A DNA stretch of 64,000 nucleotides. Source: Desulfobulbus oralis (lineage in GTDB: Bacteria; Desulfobacterota; Desulfobulbia; Desulfobulbales; Desulfobulbaceae). The position numbers were made by a program, and so were the translations under genes. The DNA lies in NCBI RefSeq assembly GCF_002952055.1, contig NZ_CP021255.1, forward strand, positions 1,711,501-1,775,500, given 5' to 3'. The notes under the pieces are model-generated. The model was not told where the DNA came from. It worked only from the letters and a program-made list of their open reading frames with translations, and made no database searches. Shown piece after piece: positions 17,936-26,123 of the stretch (position 1 is the stretch's first letter; each line of letters starts with the position of its first letter).

Positions 17936-18095
17936 GCATGCAGGTTTCTTTGGAAAAAAGGGGAACTCCGTGCAGGCCGGAGCCGGGACCTGCCCCTGTA
18001 ACCCGGGGCAGGCGTTGCGGCAGGCCGCTGACCGGATGACAGAGCCCCGGGAAGGCGCAGTGCAACAGGCGCGGCTTGTGCAGGACCGCCGCGCC
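17936..18095 (+). promoter_or_regulatory. Cobalamin (B12) riboswitch, putative
   Basis: The leader between feoC and the porin gene carries the conserved pieces of a cobalamin riboswitch in order. They are GCAGGTTTC, then AAAAGGGGAACTCCGTGCA, then GGGACCTGCCCCTGTAA (compare the GCNGNCCCCGCNACUGUAA consensus). CCGGGAAGGC of the peripheral domain and a closing TGTGCAGGACCGCC complete it. Placement 80 bp before the porin start suggests B12-dependent repression. Based on motif reading only; P1 pairing is imperfect by eye. Confidence 0.7.
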
Positions 18096-18175
18096 GGATA
18101 AATGCCTGTGCGCGGGCTATGGACTGAGCCCCGCACCGACAGAGGCAGAACCATGAGGAAAAGGAGACAAAAATA

Positions 18176-19426
18176 ATGTGCCGTAAATTTTTGAACAGCG
18201 CCGCTCTGGCCGTTTTGACAGGGGCCTTTTTTCTGGGTGGCGCCACCAACGTTCTGGCCGCTCCGTCCAGCAGAGACATTCAGGCCATGAAGGCGGAGAT
18301 CGAGGCCCTGAAGCAGCAGAATGAGGCCCTGAGCCGGCGCCTCGAGCAGATGGAGCAGGGCATGGCTGGTCAGAACGAGCGCCTGCAGGCCCAGGAAACG
18401 AAGCTGGAGGAGCAAAAGGCCAAAGAGTCCGCCGAAGAGGGCAGCGACCTGATCGGTAACATCGGCAAGTATATCAGCCTGCACGGCTCGGTGGATGCGG
18501 ACATCGATTTTTACCGGGATTTCGCCCACAACAACAGCAGCGACATCAATATCGACGCGGTCGAACTGGAATTCGAGGCCAAACTCAGCGAGTGGGCCCG
18601 GGCCGTGGCGCTTCTCAAGTACGAGGACGGAGAGGACAATATCTTTCTGGATGAGGGCTATATTGTTCTGGGCGGCACGGAGAGCTTTCCGGCCTTCTTC
18701 AAGCTGGGCAAGTACGTGACGCCTTTCGGCGACTACACCACCCACATGGTGGATGATCCTTTTACCCAGACCCTGGGCGAAATCAACGACGGAGCAGCCA
18801 CCATTGGCTTCAGCAAAAACGGCTTTACCGGCACGGTCTTTGCCTACAATGGCGTGGACGAGCATGACGACGAGCACGAGATCAACGGTGTGGGTGCGGC
18901 CCTGCGCTATGACCGTGAGGAAGAGGACGGCCTGAGCTTCAGCGCAGGTCTGGGCCTGGTCAGCAACCTGGCCACTGCGGGCGGCATCAAGGACGTGTTG
19001 CCGCGCAATGCGGATGACAAGGCTGTCATGACCGACACCGTGGCCGGCCTGAATGTGCACGGCAGCATCGGGTATGCCGGCTTCTCCGCACTAGCTGAGT
19101 ACACGACCGCGCTGGACAACTTCGAGGCCGCTGACTTGGAGTACAGAGGCGACGGTGCGCAGCCTGCGGCTCTGAATACCGAGCTGGCCTACGGCACGGA
19201 AATCGCCGGGCTGGACACCGAGTTCGCACTGGGCTTCCAGAAAACCTGGGAGGCGCTGGCGCTGGAAGTGCCGGAATTCCGTTATTCCGCAGCAGTTGCG
19301 CTGGGCATCTTCGAAGGCACGACTTTGACCCTGGAGTATTTCTTTGACAGGGACTATGACGAGGCCGACGGCGGCACCGGCGAAGACGGTCACGGCTTCA
19401 CGACCCGGCTGTCGTATGCGTTCTGA
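18176..19426 (+). CDS. LbtU family outer-membrane porin, riboswitch-controlled
   Basis: 416 aa outer-membrane protein. Signal peptide about residues 1-27 (cut near VLAAPSS), then a coiled coil of heptads to about residue 85 (IEALKQQNEALSRRLEQMEQ). A beta-barrel rich in alternating aromatic residues ends in a terminal phenylalanine (FTTRLSYAF). The coil-plus-barrel layout and segments such as GKYVTPFGDYTTHMVDDPFT match LbtU-type siderophore porins. A cobalamin riboswitch in the leader points to corrinoid or metal-chelate uptake rather than general porin function. Start has AAGGAG about ten bases upstream. Substrate is inference. Confidence 0.82.
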   Translation: MCRKFLNSAALAVLTGAFFLGGATNVLAAPSSRDIQAMKAEIEALKQQNEALSRRLEQMEQGMAGQNERLQAQETKLEEQKAKESAEEGSDLIGNIGKYISLHGSVDADIDFYRDFAHNNSSDINIDAVELEFEAKLSEWARAVALLKYEDGEDNIFLDEGYIVLGGTESFPAFFKLGKYVTPFGDYTTHMVDDPFTQTLGEINDGAATIGFSKNGFTGTVFAYNGVDEHDDEHEINGVGAALRYDREEEDGLSFSAGLGLVSNLATAGGIKDVLPRNADDKAVMTDTVAGLNVHGSIGYAGFSALAEYTTALDNFEAADLEYRGDGAQPAALNTELAYGTEIAGLDTEFALGFQKTWEALALEVPEFRYSAAVALGIFEGTTLTLEYFFDRDYDEADGGTGEDGHGFTTRLSYAF

Positions 19427-19479
19427 ACAAAGTAAATCAGTCTGGCCGGGCACTTGTCTGTAAAGGCTGCCAGGCTTCT

Positions 19480-19545
19480 GCCGGCGGGCACCCAACCCTG
19501 TCTCTTCAATTCCCTTGTCCATGGGTGCCTGCCGGCTTTTTTGTT
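19480..19545 (+). terminator. Intrinsic terminator after the porin gene
   Basis: GCCGGCGGGCACCCA and TGGGTGCCTGCCGGC form a 15-bp stem with one G-U pair and a 27-base loop, followed directly by TTTTTT. It lies 54 bp past the porin stop on the same strand. The rest of 19427-19796 (370 bp) shows no gene. Confidence 0.8.
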
Positions 19546-19796
19546 GTTCCTGCACGAGTTACAGCAAAATTTCAGCCAGAGGCGGTACCGCGAATTTGGA
19601 CGGCAGCAACGAAGGTCGAAAGCCTTTGTTGCTGTTGCTCTGTCCGCCAGCGTTTCGGGTGAAAAAGTCCGCCACGCGACGCGCACGGCCAGGTCCTTGT
19701 CGCAGGAACGCTGTTTTTTTCGTTTTCCCCTGGGCAAATGCCTGTCGTCACACAGCCTGATCGGGGATCTCGGCGCTGTTGATGGTGCGATGGCTT

Positions 19797-20981
19797 TTAC
19801 TCTCCGTTTGCCGTGTCCATTTTCAGCTTCCTGCCCTGCAGGTCGGCAAAATCCGGATTGCCCAAGGAGACGCCGGTCTGCAGGGCGGCCCTGACCCAGG
19901 GATGGTCTTTGGGCACATATTTCAGCCTACCCACCACATCGGCCAGTTCCACCAGTTTGGTGCCTTCGCCCGCCACCGCAACCATCTTGCCATATTGCCC
20001 CGCCGCAACAGCTTCGACACAGGCGGTCCCCAGCCGGGTAGCCAGAATGCGGTCTGCTGCGCTGGGGGTGCCGCCCCGCTGCAGATATCCCAGAATCGTG
20101 ACCCGGCTTTCCAGGCCGGTCAGGGTCTCCAGCTCGCGTGAGAGCTTGATGGAATGGGCCTCGTGTTCGCGGGCAAAATCTGCCAGTGCCGCTTCCGCCG
20201 CCTTTTTCCGTTCCGCGTCTTTGGCCGCCCTGGCCGCGTCCCTGGCTGCCCTGAGCCTTGCCAGTCTGGCCGCATCGTCTATCGAAAGCGCTCCCTCGGA
20301 GCTGGCCACAATGCTGAAGTTCTTGCCGTGATGCTGGCGCCGCCGCACGGCCTGGGCCACGGTGTTGACGTCGTAGGGAATCTCGGGGATGAGGATCACG
20401 TCGGCCCCGCCGGCCAGCCCGGCGCCCAGGCCCAGCCAGCCGGTATTGTGGCCCATGATTTCCACCACGATGATGCGGTGGTGGCTGTGGGCTGTGGAAT
20501 GCAGCCGGTCGATGGCGCTGGTGGCCACGGACAGCGCGGTATCGAAGCCAAAGGTGATGTCGGTGGCTGCCACGTCGTTGTCGATGGTCTTGGGCAGGGT
20601 AATGATGTTCATGCCCAGCCTGGAGAGGCGGAAGGCGTTTTTCTGGGTGCCGCCGCCGCCGATGCAGATCAGGGCCTCCAGATTGTGGCGCTGATAGTTG
20701 TGGAGCATCACCCCGGTCATGTCCTGCAACTGCCCGCCCATGGGCATCTTGTGGGGTTTGTCGCGGCTTGTGCCCAGGATGGTGCCGCCCTGGGTGAGAA
20801 TGCCGGAGAGAATGTCGCCCTCCAGGGCAACGGTGCGGTTCTCCATGAGGCCTCGGAAGCCGTCGCGGAAGCCGATGATGTGCATGCCGCGGCCTGCGCC
20901 GTTTTTGCCGATGGCCCGGATGGCGGCGTTGAGACCCGGGCTGTCGCCACCAGCTGTCAGAACTCCAATACAGGTTGTCAT
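19797..20981 (-). CDS. pfkA: 6-phosphofructokinase family enzyme with atypical GGGGT motif
   Basis: Glycolytic phosphofructokinase family, 394 aa. The start at 20981 ([13 protein letters not shown]) has GAGG upstream and matches the family N-terminus. Conserved features are [18 protein letters not shown], the fructose-6-phosphate site [40 protein letters not shown], and [14 protein letters not shown]. Two oddities: the phosphoryl-donor motif usually GGDGS/GGDDT reads GGGGTQ, and a charged, alanine-rich helical insertion (about residues 245-300, [20 protein letters not shown]) interrupts the C-terminal half. Donor (ATP or pyrophosphate) cannot be told from sequence. Confidence 0.9.
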   Translation of the reverse strand: MTTCIGVLTAGGDSPGLNAAIRAIGKNGAGRGMHIIGFRDGFRGLMENRTVALEGDILSGILTQGGTILGTSRDKPHKMPMGGQLQDMTGVMLHNYQRHNLEALICIGGGGTQKNAFRLSRLGMNIITLPKTIDNDVAATDITFGFDTALSVATSAIDRLHSTAHSHHRIIVVEIMGHNTGWLGLGAGLAGGADVILIPEIPYDVNTVAQAVRRRQHHGKNFSIVASSEGALSIDDAARLARLRAARDAARAAKDAERKKAAEAALADFAREHEAHSIKLSRELETLTGLESRVTILGYLQRGGTPSAADRILATRLGTACVEAVAAGQYGKMVAVAGEGTKLVELADVVGRLKYVPKDHPWVRAALQTGVSLGNPDFADLQGRKLKMDTANGE

Positions 20982-21460
20982 AGTGCCTCGCTTTCCGCTG
21001 GCGCGGTGTACGGCGCCGGCCCAGTGCCAGCACTCCTGCACCTAAGGTGTCAGGTTTTTGGTGGAACATCAAGTACAATTATGCAGCGATGCGCAGCACC
21101 TCCACACGTGCCTGCCAGGCAGTTTTCCGGCAGGGGCGGAATCTTTCGCACCACAGCAGAAACGCGGATGGTCGCGTTCAACGGATCAGACCCGTTTCGT
21201 GGAACAGGGCAACTGCCCATGATGCTTGGTGGGGCAGGGCGGCTGAGGGGGGAGCTTCTCAGTCACAAATCCGTAATTTATAATATTTTCTTTTACAAAC
21301 TGCTTGACCTCGTCCTTTTGAAGCTGTTATTTTCAACCAGCCTTAAGAAGTTTCAGACTTGGAATTTGTTAGGGCAGGCGGATTCCGGGGGACGATGAAG
21401 ACTGTTCATGACCGTACTTTTGGCAAACTCAGAAAAATGATGGGAAAGGGGAAAAAAGCG
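20982..21460. other. Intergenic region between pfkA and the solute-binding protein gene
   Basis: 479 bp between divergent genes. The last 180 bp are AT-rich (TTGACC at 21304 with a poor TTATTT 17 bp later could be a promoter). In-frame ATGs at 21395 and 21437 precede the chosen start of the next gene. No RNA gene or repeat recognised. Confidence 0.4.
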
Positions 21461-22297
21461 ATGTTGTACAAAAAATCAGGTTTCTTGTTGCAGAAATCCA
21501 TTGTCGTTGCTCTGCTCGCCGCTGTGTGTGTGTGTGTGTGTGGGGGGGGGGGGGGCACTGCCAGTGCTGAAGGCAGGTTGAAAGTGGGCGGTACGGGAGA
21601 CACGCCGCCCGTTTACTTCAAGGATGCCCAGTCTGTTTTGATTGGCTTTGAGGTTGACGTCTTGCGCGAAATAGGCAGGCGAATTGGTAAGGATATGGAA
21701 TTTACAGCAATAGATTGGCCTCGGAAAACCGAGATTCTCAACAGCGGCACCATTGATGTCATCGCCTCTGCCCTGAGCATCACAGATAAGCGTAAAGTCA
21801 GTTACTCCATTACGCAACCTATCATCAACAACGCACAGGTAACCGTCGTTCTCGCAGATTCGCCTGTCAAAGAACAGGATGATCTGGGCACCAAGACGGT
21901 CTGCGTCCTTGAGGGTTCTTTCATTATTCCCATAGTTGAGAAATTCAGGGGCAAATCCGGTCCGGTTGCCGCAATTCAAACTGACACGAATGAATCCTGC
22001 CTGATCAGTATGATGGGGGGCGAGGTGGACGCCACTGTGGTTGACAAGGTGACAGCATATTATTATGTCAAACATAATCCCGGGGTTTTTCGCATACTGC
22101 CGGGGAGTTTTGCCAAAGACAGATCAGCCTTTGCTCTGCGTAAAAGCGAGGCCGCGCTGCGCGACCAATTTGACAGGGCCATAGCTGAAATGGAAAACGA
22201 CGGCACCATGGGCAGGCTTCGTAAGCGCTGGTTTGACGAGGAACTCTGCTGTCTTATAGAGTTAAACAACAAAATATATATGAAAAAAACGCTGTGA
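21461..22297 (+). CDS. Periplasmic amino-acid-type solute-binding protein with TG/G tract in signal peptide
   Basis: SBP_bac_3 family: binds a polar amino acid or similar ligand in the periplasm. 278 aa from the ATG at 21461, chosen because AAAGGGG lies nine bases upstream and it gives a normal signal peptide. Upstream in-frame starts (21395, 21437) are possible. Family segments are GTGDTPPVYFKD, LIGFEVDVLREIGRRIGKDM, WPRKTEILNSGTIDVIASAL and MLSxT-like ITDKRKVSYSITQP. The signal-peptide region is encoded by about ten TG repeats followed by 14 G, translating to VCVCVCGGGGG. No permease or ATPase gene is adjacent. Confidence 0.88.
   Translation: MLYKKSGFLLQKSIVVALLAAVCVCVCGGGGGTASAEGRLKVGGTGDTPPVYFKDAQSVLIGFEVDVLREIGRRIGKDMEFTAIDWPRKTEILNSGTIDVIASALSITDKRKVSYSITQPIINNAQVTVVLADSPVKEQDDLGTKTVCVLEGSFIIPIVEKFRGKSGPVAAIQTDTNESCLISMMGGEVDATVVDKVTAYYYVKHNPGVFRILPGSFAKDRSAFALRKSEAALRDQFDRAIAEMENDGTMGRLRKRWFDEELCCLIELNNKIYMKKTL
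21523..21555 (+). repeat. (TG)10-G14 simple-sequence tract inside the signal-peptide coding region
   Basis: TG units run from 21523 to 21542 and merge into a run of G to 21555. Both are classic slipped-strand tracts; any change other than a multiple of three bases would shut off or restore the binding-protein frame. Exact length could be affected by sequencing. Confidence 0.9.
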
Positions 22298-22484
22298 TAC
22301 GCTTAGCAAGGTCGGGGGGTGCCGATCAATCCTCCTTTTCGCGAGGCAGTATAGAGCCGTGCTGGCCCATTGCTGATTAAACCGCCAATATCAATATGGT
22401 ATTTCCTGGTTTTTTGTTGAAATTTGCGCGACAGCTGTGGACCAGGATACATAAAGAAGACGAACTCAACTTCTTGCCTGATTA

Positions 22485-22793
22485 ATGTCTCTTTCTGGGA
22501 ATGGGAGAAAATACCTCGCCTTGAGGCGAAGACTTCATGTGCATCTGTTTGTTTCGCTTCCTCCACAGATTTCTGTGAGTAAATTGGTTGGCCGCATAAA
22601 AGGGAAAAGCTCACGCAAGTTGCTTGCAGAAAACCGACGTTTGTCCGGGCAATTTTGGGGCCGTCATCTGTGGGGCCGCGGATATTTTGCCACCAGTTCA
22701 GGCAATGTCACAGACGATGTCATCATGCAATATATTGCAGAGCAGGACTTGGAGGAGCGAGCCCACGATGACGATTTTACCTTGGCTCCATAA
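22485..22793 (+). pseudogene. IS200/IS605-type transposase TnpA, C-terminal remnant
   Basis: The translation from about 22533 has the Y1 transposase HUH motif (HVHLFVSLPPQ), SVSKLVGRIKGKSSRKLL and FWGRHLWGRGYFATSSGNVT, with the catalytic-tyrosine region VIMQYIAEQD. The N-terminal third is absent or unrecognisable, so this is a fragment of the small IS200-like transposase. The preceding bases (22298-22484) hold no recognised gene. Confidence 0.75.
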
Positions 22794-22794
22794 C

Positions 22795-22935
22795 AGGCTG
22801 TTGAAAAACTATATTTCAGCGTTCCACGCTACAGGAATTTCAATTTTCAAGTAACGTAGAATCAGTGAGTTGTGGCTCTGTCTGACGAAAATTTTTACTC
22901 GCATTGTGCGCTGCTGCGACTTTTTCAACGGGCTA
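22795..22935. mobile_element. MITE copy A (141 bp, TIRs GGCTGTTGAAAAA / TTTTTCAACGGGCT)
   Basis: Non-coding element bounded by inverted repeats. It is clearly related over its full length to the reverse complement of 54097-54237: shared CTATATTTCAG, GCTACAG-AATTTCAA, GTAACG-AGAATCAG, TTTTTACTCGCA and GCTGCG-CTTTTTCAA blocks. The same terminal sequence (CTTTTTCAACGGGCTG) ends the IS1182/IS5-type elements at 28.2 and 44.6 kb, so that IS could mobilise it. Confidence 0.7.
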
Positions 22936-22947
22936 TTGAGCTGCGTG

Positions 22948-23073
22948 GCCCAAGGGCAGTTCGAGGCTGCCTTGGCCTTTCACAGTCATCTGTGCCCCGG
23001 TCATTGGTATACATGTGGCCGCGCGGCTGCGGAAGCACAGGTTCATGGGGCTGTCACTGATAATATCTTTTGG
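22948..23073 (+). pseudogene. FmdE N-terminal fragment (decayed duplicate)
   Basis: The translation GQFEAALAFHSHLCPG matches QQIEAAIAFHGHLCPG of the intact FmdE gene at 26124. The DNA continues to match (CATTGGTATAC...) after a small deletion that changes frame. The fragment lies directly after MITE copy A and about 130 bp before the ABC operon whose last gene is the intact FmdE. Confidence 0.65.
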
Positions 23074-23093
23074 TATTTTGTATTACAAATCCC

Positions 23094-23123
23094 TTGACAT
23101 CATACTCCTAGAACTACTACATT
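23094..23123 (+). promoter_or_regulatory. Probable promoter of the binding protein-permease-ATPase-FmdE operon
   Basis: TTGACA (23094-23099) and TACATT (23118-23123), spacer 18 bp, 82 bp before the first gene. It lies downstream of the FmdE fragment and MITE, so the operon seems to keep its own promoter. Confidence 0.5.
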
Positions 23124-23204
23124 CAAGCTGTTTTTCACGCCTTTTTCAGCAGCTTTCTGAAAGACCTTGAGCAAATACGAACTTCTACCAACGAGTGAGC
23201 CGTC

Positions 23205-24293
23205 ATGATCCGTTTTGTCTGCGCAGTTTTGCTGGTGTTGTTTTCCGCGGGCCAGTGTTTCTCACGTACGGTGACAGATCTCATGGGCCGCAAGGTCGTC
23301 ATTCCGGACAGGGTGGAGCATGTGATCTGTTCCGGCTCGGGCTGCCTGCGTCTGCTCAGCTACCTGCAGGGCCAGCACATGATTGTGGCGGTCGATGACA
23401 TCGAAACCAGACGCAACGAACTGGACGGCCGCCCCTATGCGCTGGCCAATCCGCAATTCAAGACCATGCCGGTATTCGGTCAATTCCGTGGTCAGGACAA
23501 TCCGGAGCAGATCCTGAGCCTTTCGCCCCAACCCCAGCTCATCTTCAAGGTCTTCGGCGGCACAGGCTATGATCCTGACGAGCTGCAGACCAAAACCGGG
23601 ATTCCGGTAGTCGTCGTGGGCGGTGGCGATCTGGTTCAGCGGCGTCAGCACTTTCAGCGCTCCCTGCGGCTGATGGGAGAAATCATCGGCAAAAAGGAGC
23701 GGGCCGATGCGGTGGTCGCTTTTTTTGAACAGGCTATTGAAGACCTGCAGTCCCGCACCGCCGACATTCCCGAAGACCAGGGCCCTTCCGTGTACCTGGG
23801 CGGGGTGGCCTTCAAAGGACCGCACGGCTTTCAGTCCACGGAGGCCAACTATCCGCCCTTTGTTTTTTTGGGTGCCCATAACCTTGCCCACACCGGTGCG
23901 GGCAAAAAGATGACCAATTCCGAGGTGGCCAAGGAACAGATTCTTGCCTGGAACCCGGACTATCTCTTTGTCGATCTCTCCACCCTGCAACTGGGCGAAG
24001 AGAAGAGCGCCCTACACGAGTTGCGCACAGACCCCGCCTATGCGATCCTGAAAAGCGTGCGGGAGGGGCGGGTCTACGGTGTGCTGCCCTACAACTGGTA
24101 TTCCCAGAATTTTGAATCCATTCTCGCCAATGCCTATTTCATCGGCAAGGTGCTGTATCCCGAACGCTTTCAGGACATCGATCCGGCTGCCAAAGCCGAC
24201 CAGATCTATGAATTCGTCGTTGGCAAGCCTGTGTTTGCTCGGATGAACGCTCTTTTTGCCAATCAGGCCTTCGTTCGTCTGGCGGTGCCCTGA
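23205..24293 (+). CDS. ABC transporter substrate-binding protein, metal-chelate/cobalamin type
   Basis: 362 aa periplasmic binding protein of the TroA/BtuF/FepB fold. Signal peptide about residues 1-20 (VLLVLFSAGQCFS). It continues with TVTDLMGRKVVIPDRVEHVI, a usual start for iron-siderophore/B12 binding proteins, then IPVVVVGGGD and a long connecting helix. It ends with YSQNFESILANAYFIGKVLYPERF, typical of the C-terminal lobe. The stop overlaps the permease ATG. Linked to FecCD-type permease, ATPase and FmdE, so a metal or metal-cofactor cargo is likely; which one is unknown. Confidence 0.92.
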   Translation: MIRFVCAVLLVLFSAGQCFSRTVTDLMGRKVVIPDRVEHVICSGSGCLRLLSYLQGQHMIVAVDDIETRRNELDGRPYALANPQFKTMPVFGQFRGQDNPEQILSLSPQPQLIFKVFGGTGYDPDELQTKTGIPVVVVGGGDLVQRRQHFQRSLRLMGEIIGKKERADAVVAFFEQAIEDLQSRTADIPEDQGPSVYLGGVAFKGPHGFQSTEANYPPFVFLGAHNLAHTGAGKKMTNSEVAKEQILAWNPDYLFVDLSTLQLGEEKSALHELRTDPAYAILKSVREGRVYGVLPYNWYSQNFESILANAYFIGKVLYPERFQDIDPAAKADQIYEFVVGKPVFARMNALFANQAFVRLAVP

Positions 24294-25357
24294 TGCAGGC
24301 AGGCCAAGGCCAGGTGTCCGGGGAATATTCCCGTTACCTGGGCTGGAAAAGCACCGTCATTACACTGACGGCGCTGGCACTCGCCCTGGCCATGCTCCTT
24401 TCCCTGGGATTGGGCTCGGCCAGAGTGCCGGTCTCGGATGTCTTCCAGAGCCTGCTGGGTTTGTCTTCGGAACAGCGGGTGAATGCTATTGTGCGGGGCA
24501 TCCGTTTGCCGCAGGCATTGACAGCGGTGGTTGCGGGAGCCGGGCTCTCCGTGGCCGGCGTGGTGATGCAGGCCATTCTGCGCAATCCCCTTGGTTCGCC
24601 CTTTACACTGGGCATATCCCATGCCGCGGCCTTTGGCGCCGCGCTGGCGGTCATGCTGGGTTCCGGTTTTACCACATCAGGACGCACAGCGGTCAGCCTT
24701 ACCCATCCATACGCTACCGCGGTGTCTGCTTTTCTGCTCAGTCTGGCCGCCTCGGCCGTTATTGTGGCCATTTCTCGCCTGCGTGGCGCCAAGCCGGAAA
24801 CCATGGTGCTGACCGGGGTCGCCCTGGGTTCGCTGTTTACGGCTGCGACCATGTTTCTGCAGTATTTCGCCTCAGATGTACAGTTGGCGGCCATGGTCTT
24901 CTGGACTTTTGGCGATGCGGCCCGGGCCTCCTGGCGGGAACTGTACCTGATGAGCGCCGTGACCCTGGCCTGTTTTCTCTATTTCTGGCTGAACAGCTGG
25001 AACTACAACGCCATTGATGCGGGTGAGGAAACGGCCCGCAGTTTGGGGATCCGGGTGGGGCAGCTGCGCGTACGGGGCATGTTCCTGGCCAGCCTGCTGA
25101 CCGCCGTCTTCATCGCCTTTCTGGGGATTATCGGTTTTGTGGGGCTGATCGTTCCCCATATGTTCCGGCGCCTCATTGGTGCGGATCACCGTTTTCTGCT
25201 GCCTGCCTCGTTTGTGGGCGGCGCACTGCTCCTTCTGCTCGCCGATACGACCGCTCGCCTCCTGCTCATGCCCCATCTGCTGCCGGTCTCCGTGCTCACC
25301 GCTTTTCTTGGCGCGCCGGCATTCCTGTGGCTCATCATCCGGGGGCAGCGGGCATGA
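24293..25357 (+). CDS. FecCD/BtuC-family ABC transporter permease
   Basis: 354 aa, about ten membrane segments. Family marks: RLPQALTAVVAGAGLSVAGVVMQAILRNPLGSP split across the second and third segments, the coupling region EETARSLGIRVGQLRVRGM, and the C-terminal GIIGFVGLIVPHMFRRLIG followed by H-R-LLPAS. ATG overlaps the upstream TGA, and its own TGA overlaps the ATPase ATG, so the four genes are tightly coupled. Confidence 0.95.
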   Translation: MQAGQGQVSGEYSRYLGWKSTVITLTALALALAMLLSLGLGSARVPVSDVFQSLLGLSSEQRVNAIVRGIRLPQALTAVVAGAGLSVAGVVMQAILRNPLGSPFTLGISHAAAFGAALAVMLGSGFTTSGRTAVSLTHPYATAVSAFLLSLAASAVIVAISRLRGAKPETMVLTGVALGSLFTAATMFLQYFASDVQLAAMVFWTFGDAARASWRELYLMSAVTLACFLYFWLNSWNYNAIDAGEETARSLGIRVGQLRVRGMFLASLLTAVFIAFLGIIGFVGLIVPHMFRRLIGADHRFLLPASFVGGALLLLLADTTARLLLMPHLLPVSVLTAFLGAPAFLWLIIRGQRA

Positions 25358-26109
25358 TGCTGAGGGTCAATGGCCTGCACTTTAGCTACAACAGGCAGTT
25401 GCTGCTGCGCGGCATCGATTTTTCCCTGGAGCGGGGACAGCTGCTGGCGATTCTTGGGCCCAATGGGGTGGGTAAGACAACGCTGCTCAAGTGTATCAAC
25501 GCCATGCACCGGCCCGCCAAAGGAGCGGTGCTGGTGGAGGAACGTGATATTCTGAGCCTGCGTTCAGCAGTCATTGCCCGTGACATAGCCTATGTCTCCC
25601 AGAAGAACGAGACCTCGCGATTGAAGGTGTTCGATGCCGTGCTGATGGGGCGCACCCCGCATATCCGTTGGCACATGAAGGAAGCGGACCGGAACAGGGC
25701 TGAAACTGTGATCCACGCGATGGGACTCGAGCCCCTGTCCATGCGCTATGTGGATACCCTGAGCGGAGGGGAGCTGCAAAAGGTTTGCATTGCCCGGGCC
25801 CTGGTGCAGGAGCCATCCCTGCTGCTGCTGGATGAACCGACCAGTGCACTGGACTTGAAAAATCAGGTCGAGATCATGGCCCTGATCCGCCGCATCGTGA
25901 AAGAACAGCGCATCGCGGCGGTCATGACCATGCATGACCTCAATATGGCTCTGCGCTATGTGGACCAAACCCTTTTTTTGAAAGACGGCGTCATCCACGC
26001 CATAGCAGCACCGGATGAGGTTTCTCCGGCGGTTATCGAGCAGGTCTATGGCCTGCCGGTCTGTATTCACCAGCTTGAGGGACAGCCCGTGGTGCTGCCC
26101 CGCACATGA
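25354..26109 (+). CDS. ABC transporter ATPase, FepC/BtuD type
   Basis: 251 aa. Walker A GPNGVGKTTLLK, Q-loop in YVSQKNE, signature LSGGELQKVCIARAL, Walker B LLLLDEPTSALD and H-loop MTMHDLNMAL are all intact. The start at 25354 (or 25357, adjacent ATGs) overlaps the permease stop; the open frame further upstream is not needed. Energises the preceding permease. Confidence 0.95.
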   Translation: MMLRVNGLHFSYNRQLLLRGIDFSLERGQLLAILGPNGVGKTTLLKCINAMHRPAKGAVLVEERDILSLRSAVIARDIAYVSQKNETSRLKVFDAVLMGRTPHIRWHMKEADRNRAETVIHAMGLEPLSMRYVDTLSGGELQKVCIARALVQEPSLLLLDEPTSALDLKNQVEIMALIRRIVKEQRIAAVMTMHDLNMALRYVDQTLFLKDGVIHAIAAPDEVSPAVIEQVYGLPVCIHQLEGQPVVLPRT

Positions 26110-26123
26110 GAAGGAGCAGGGTT

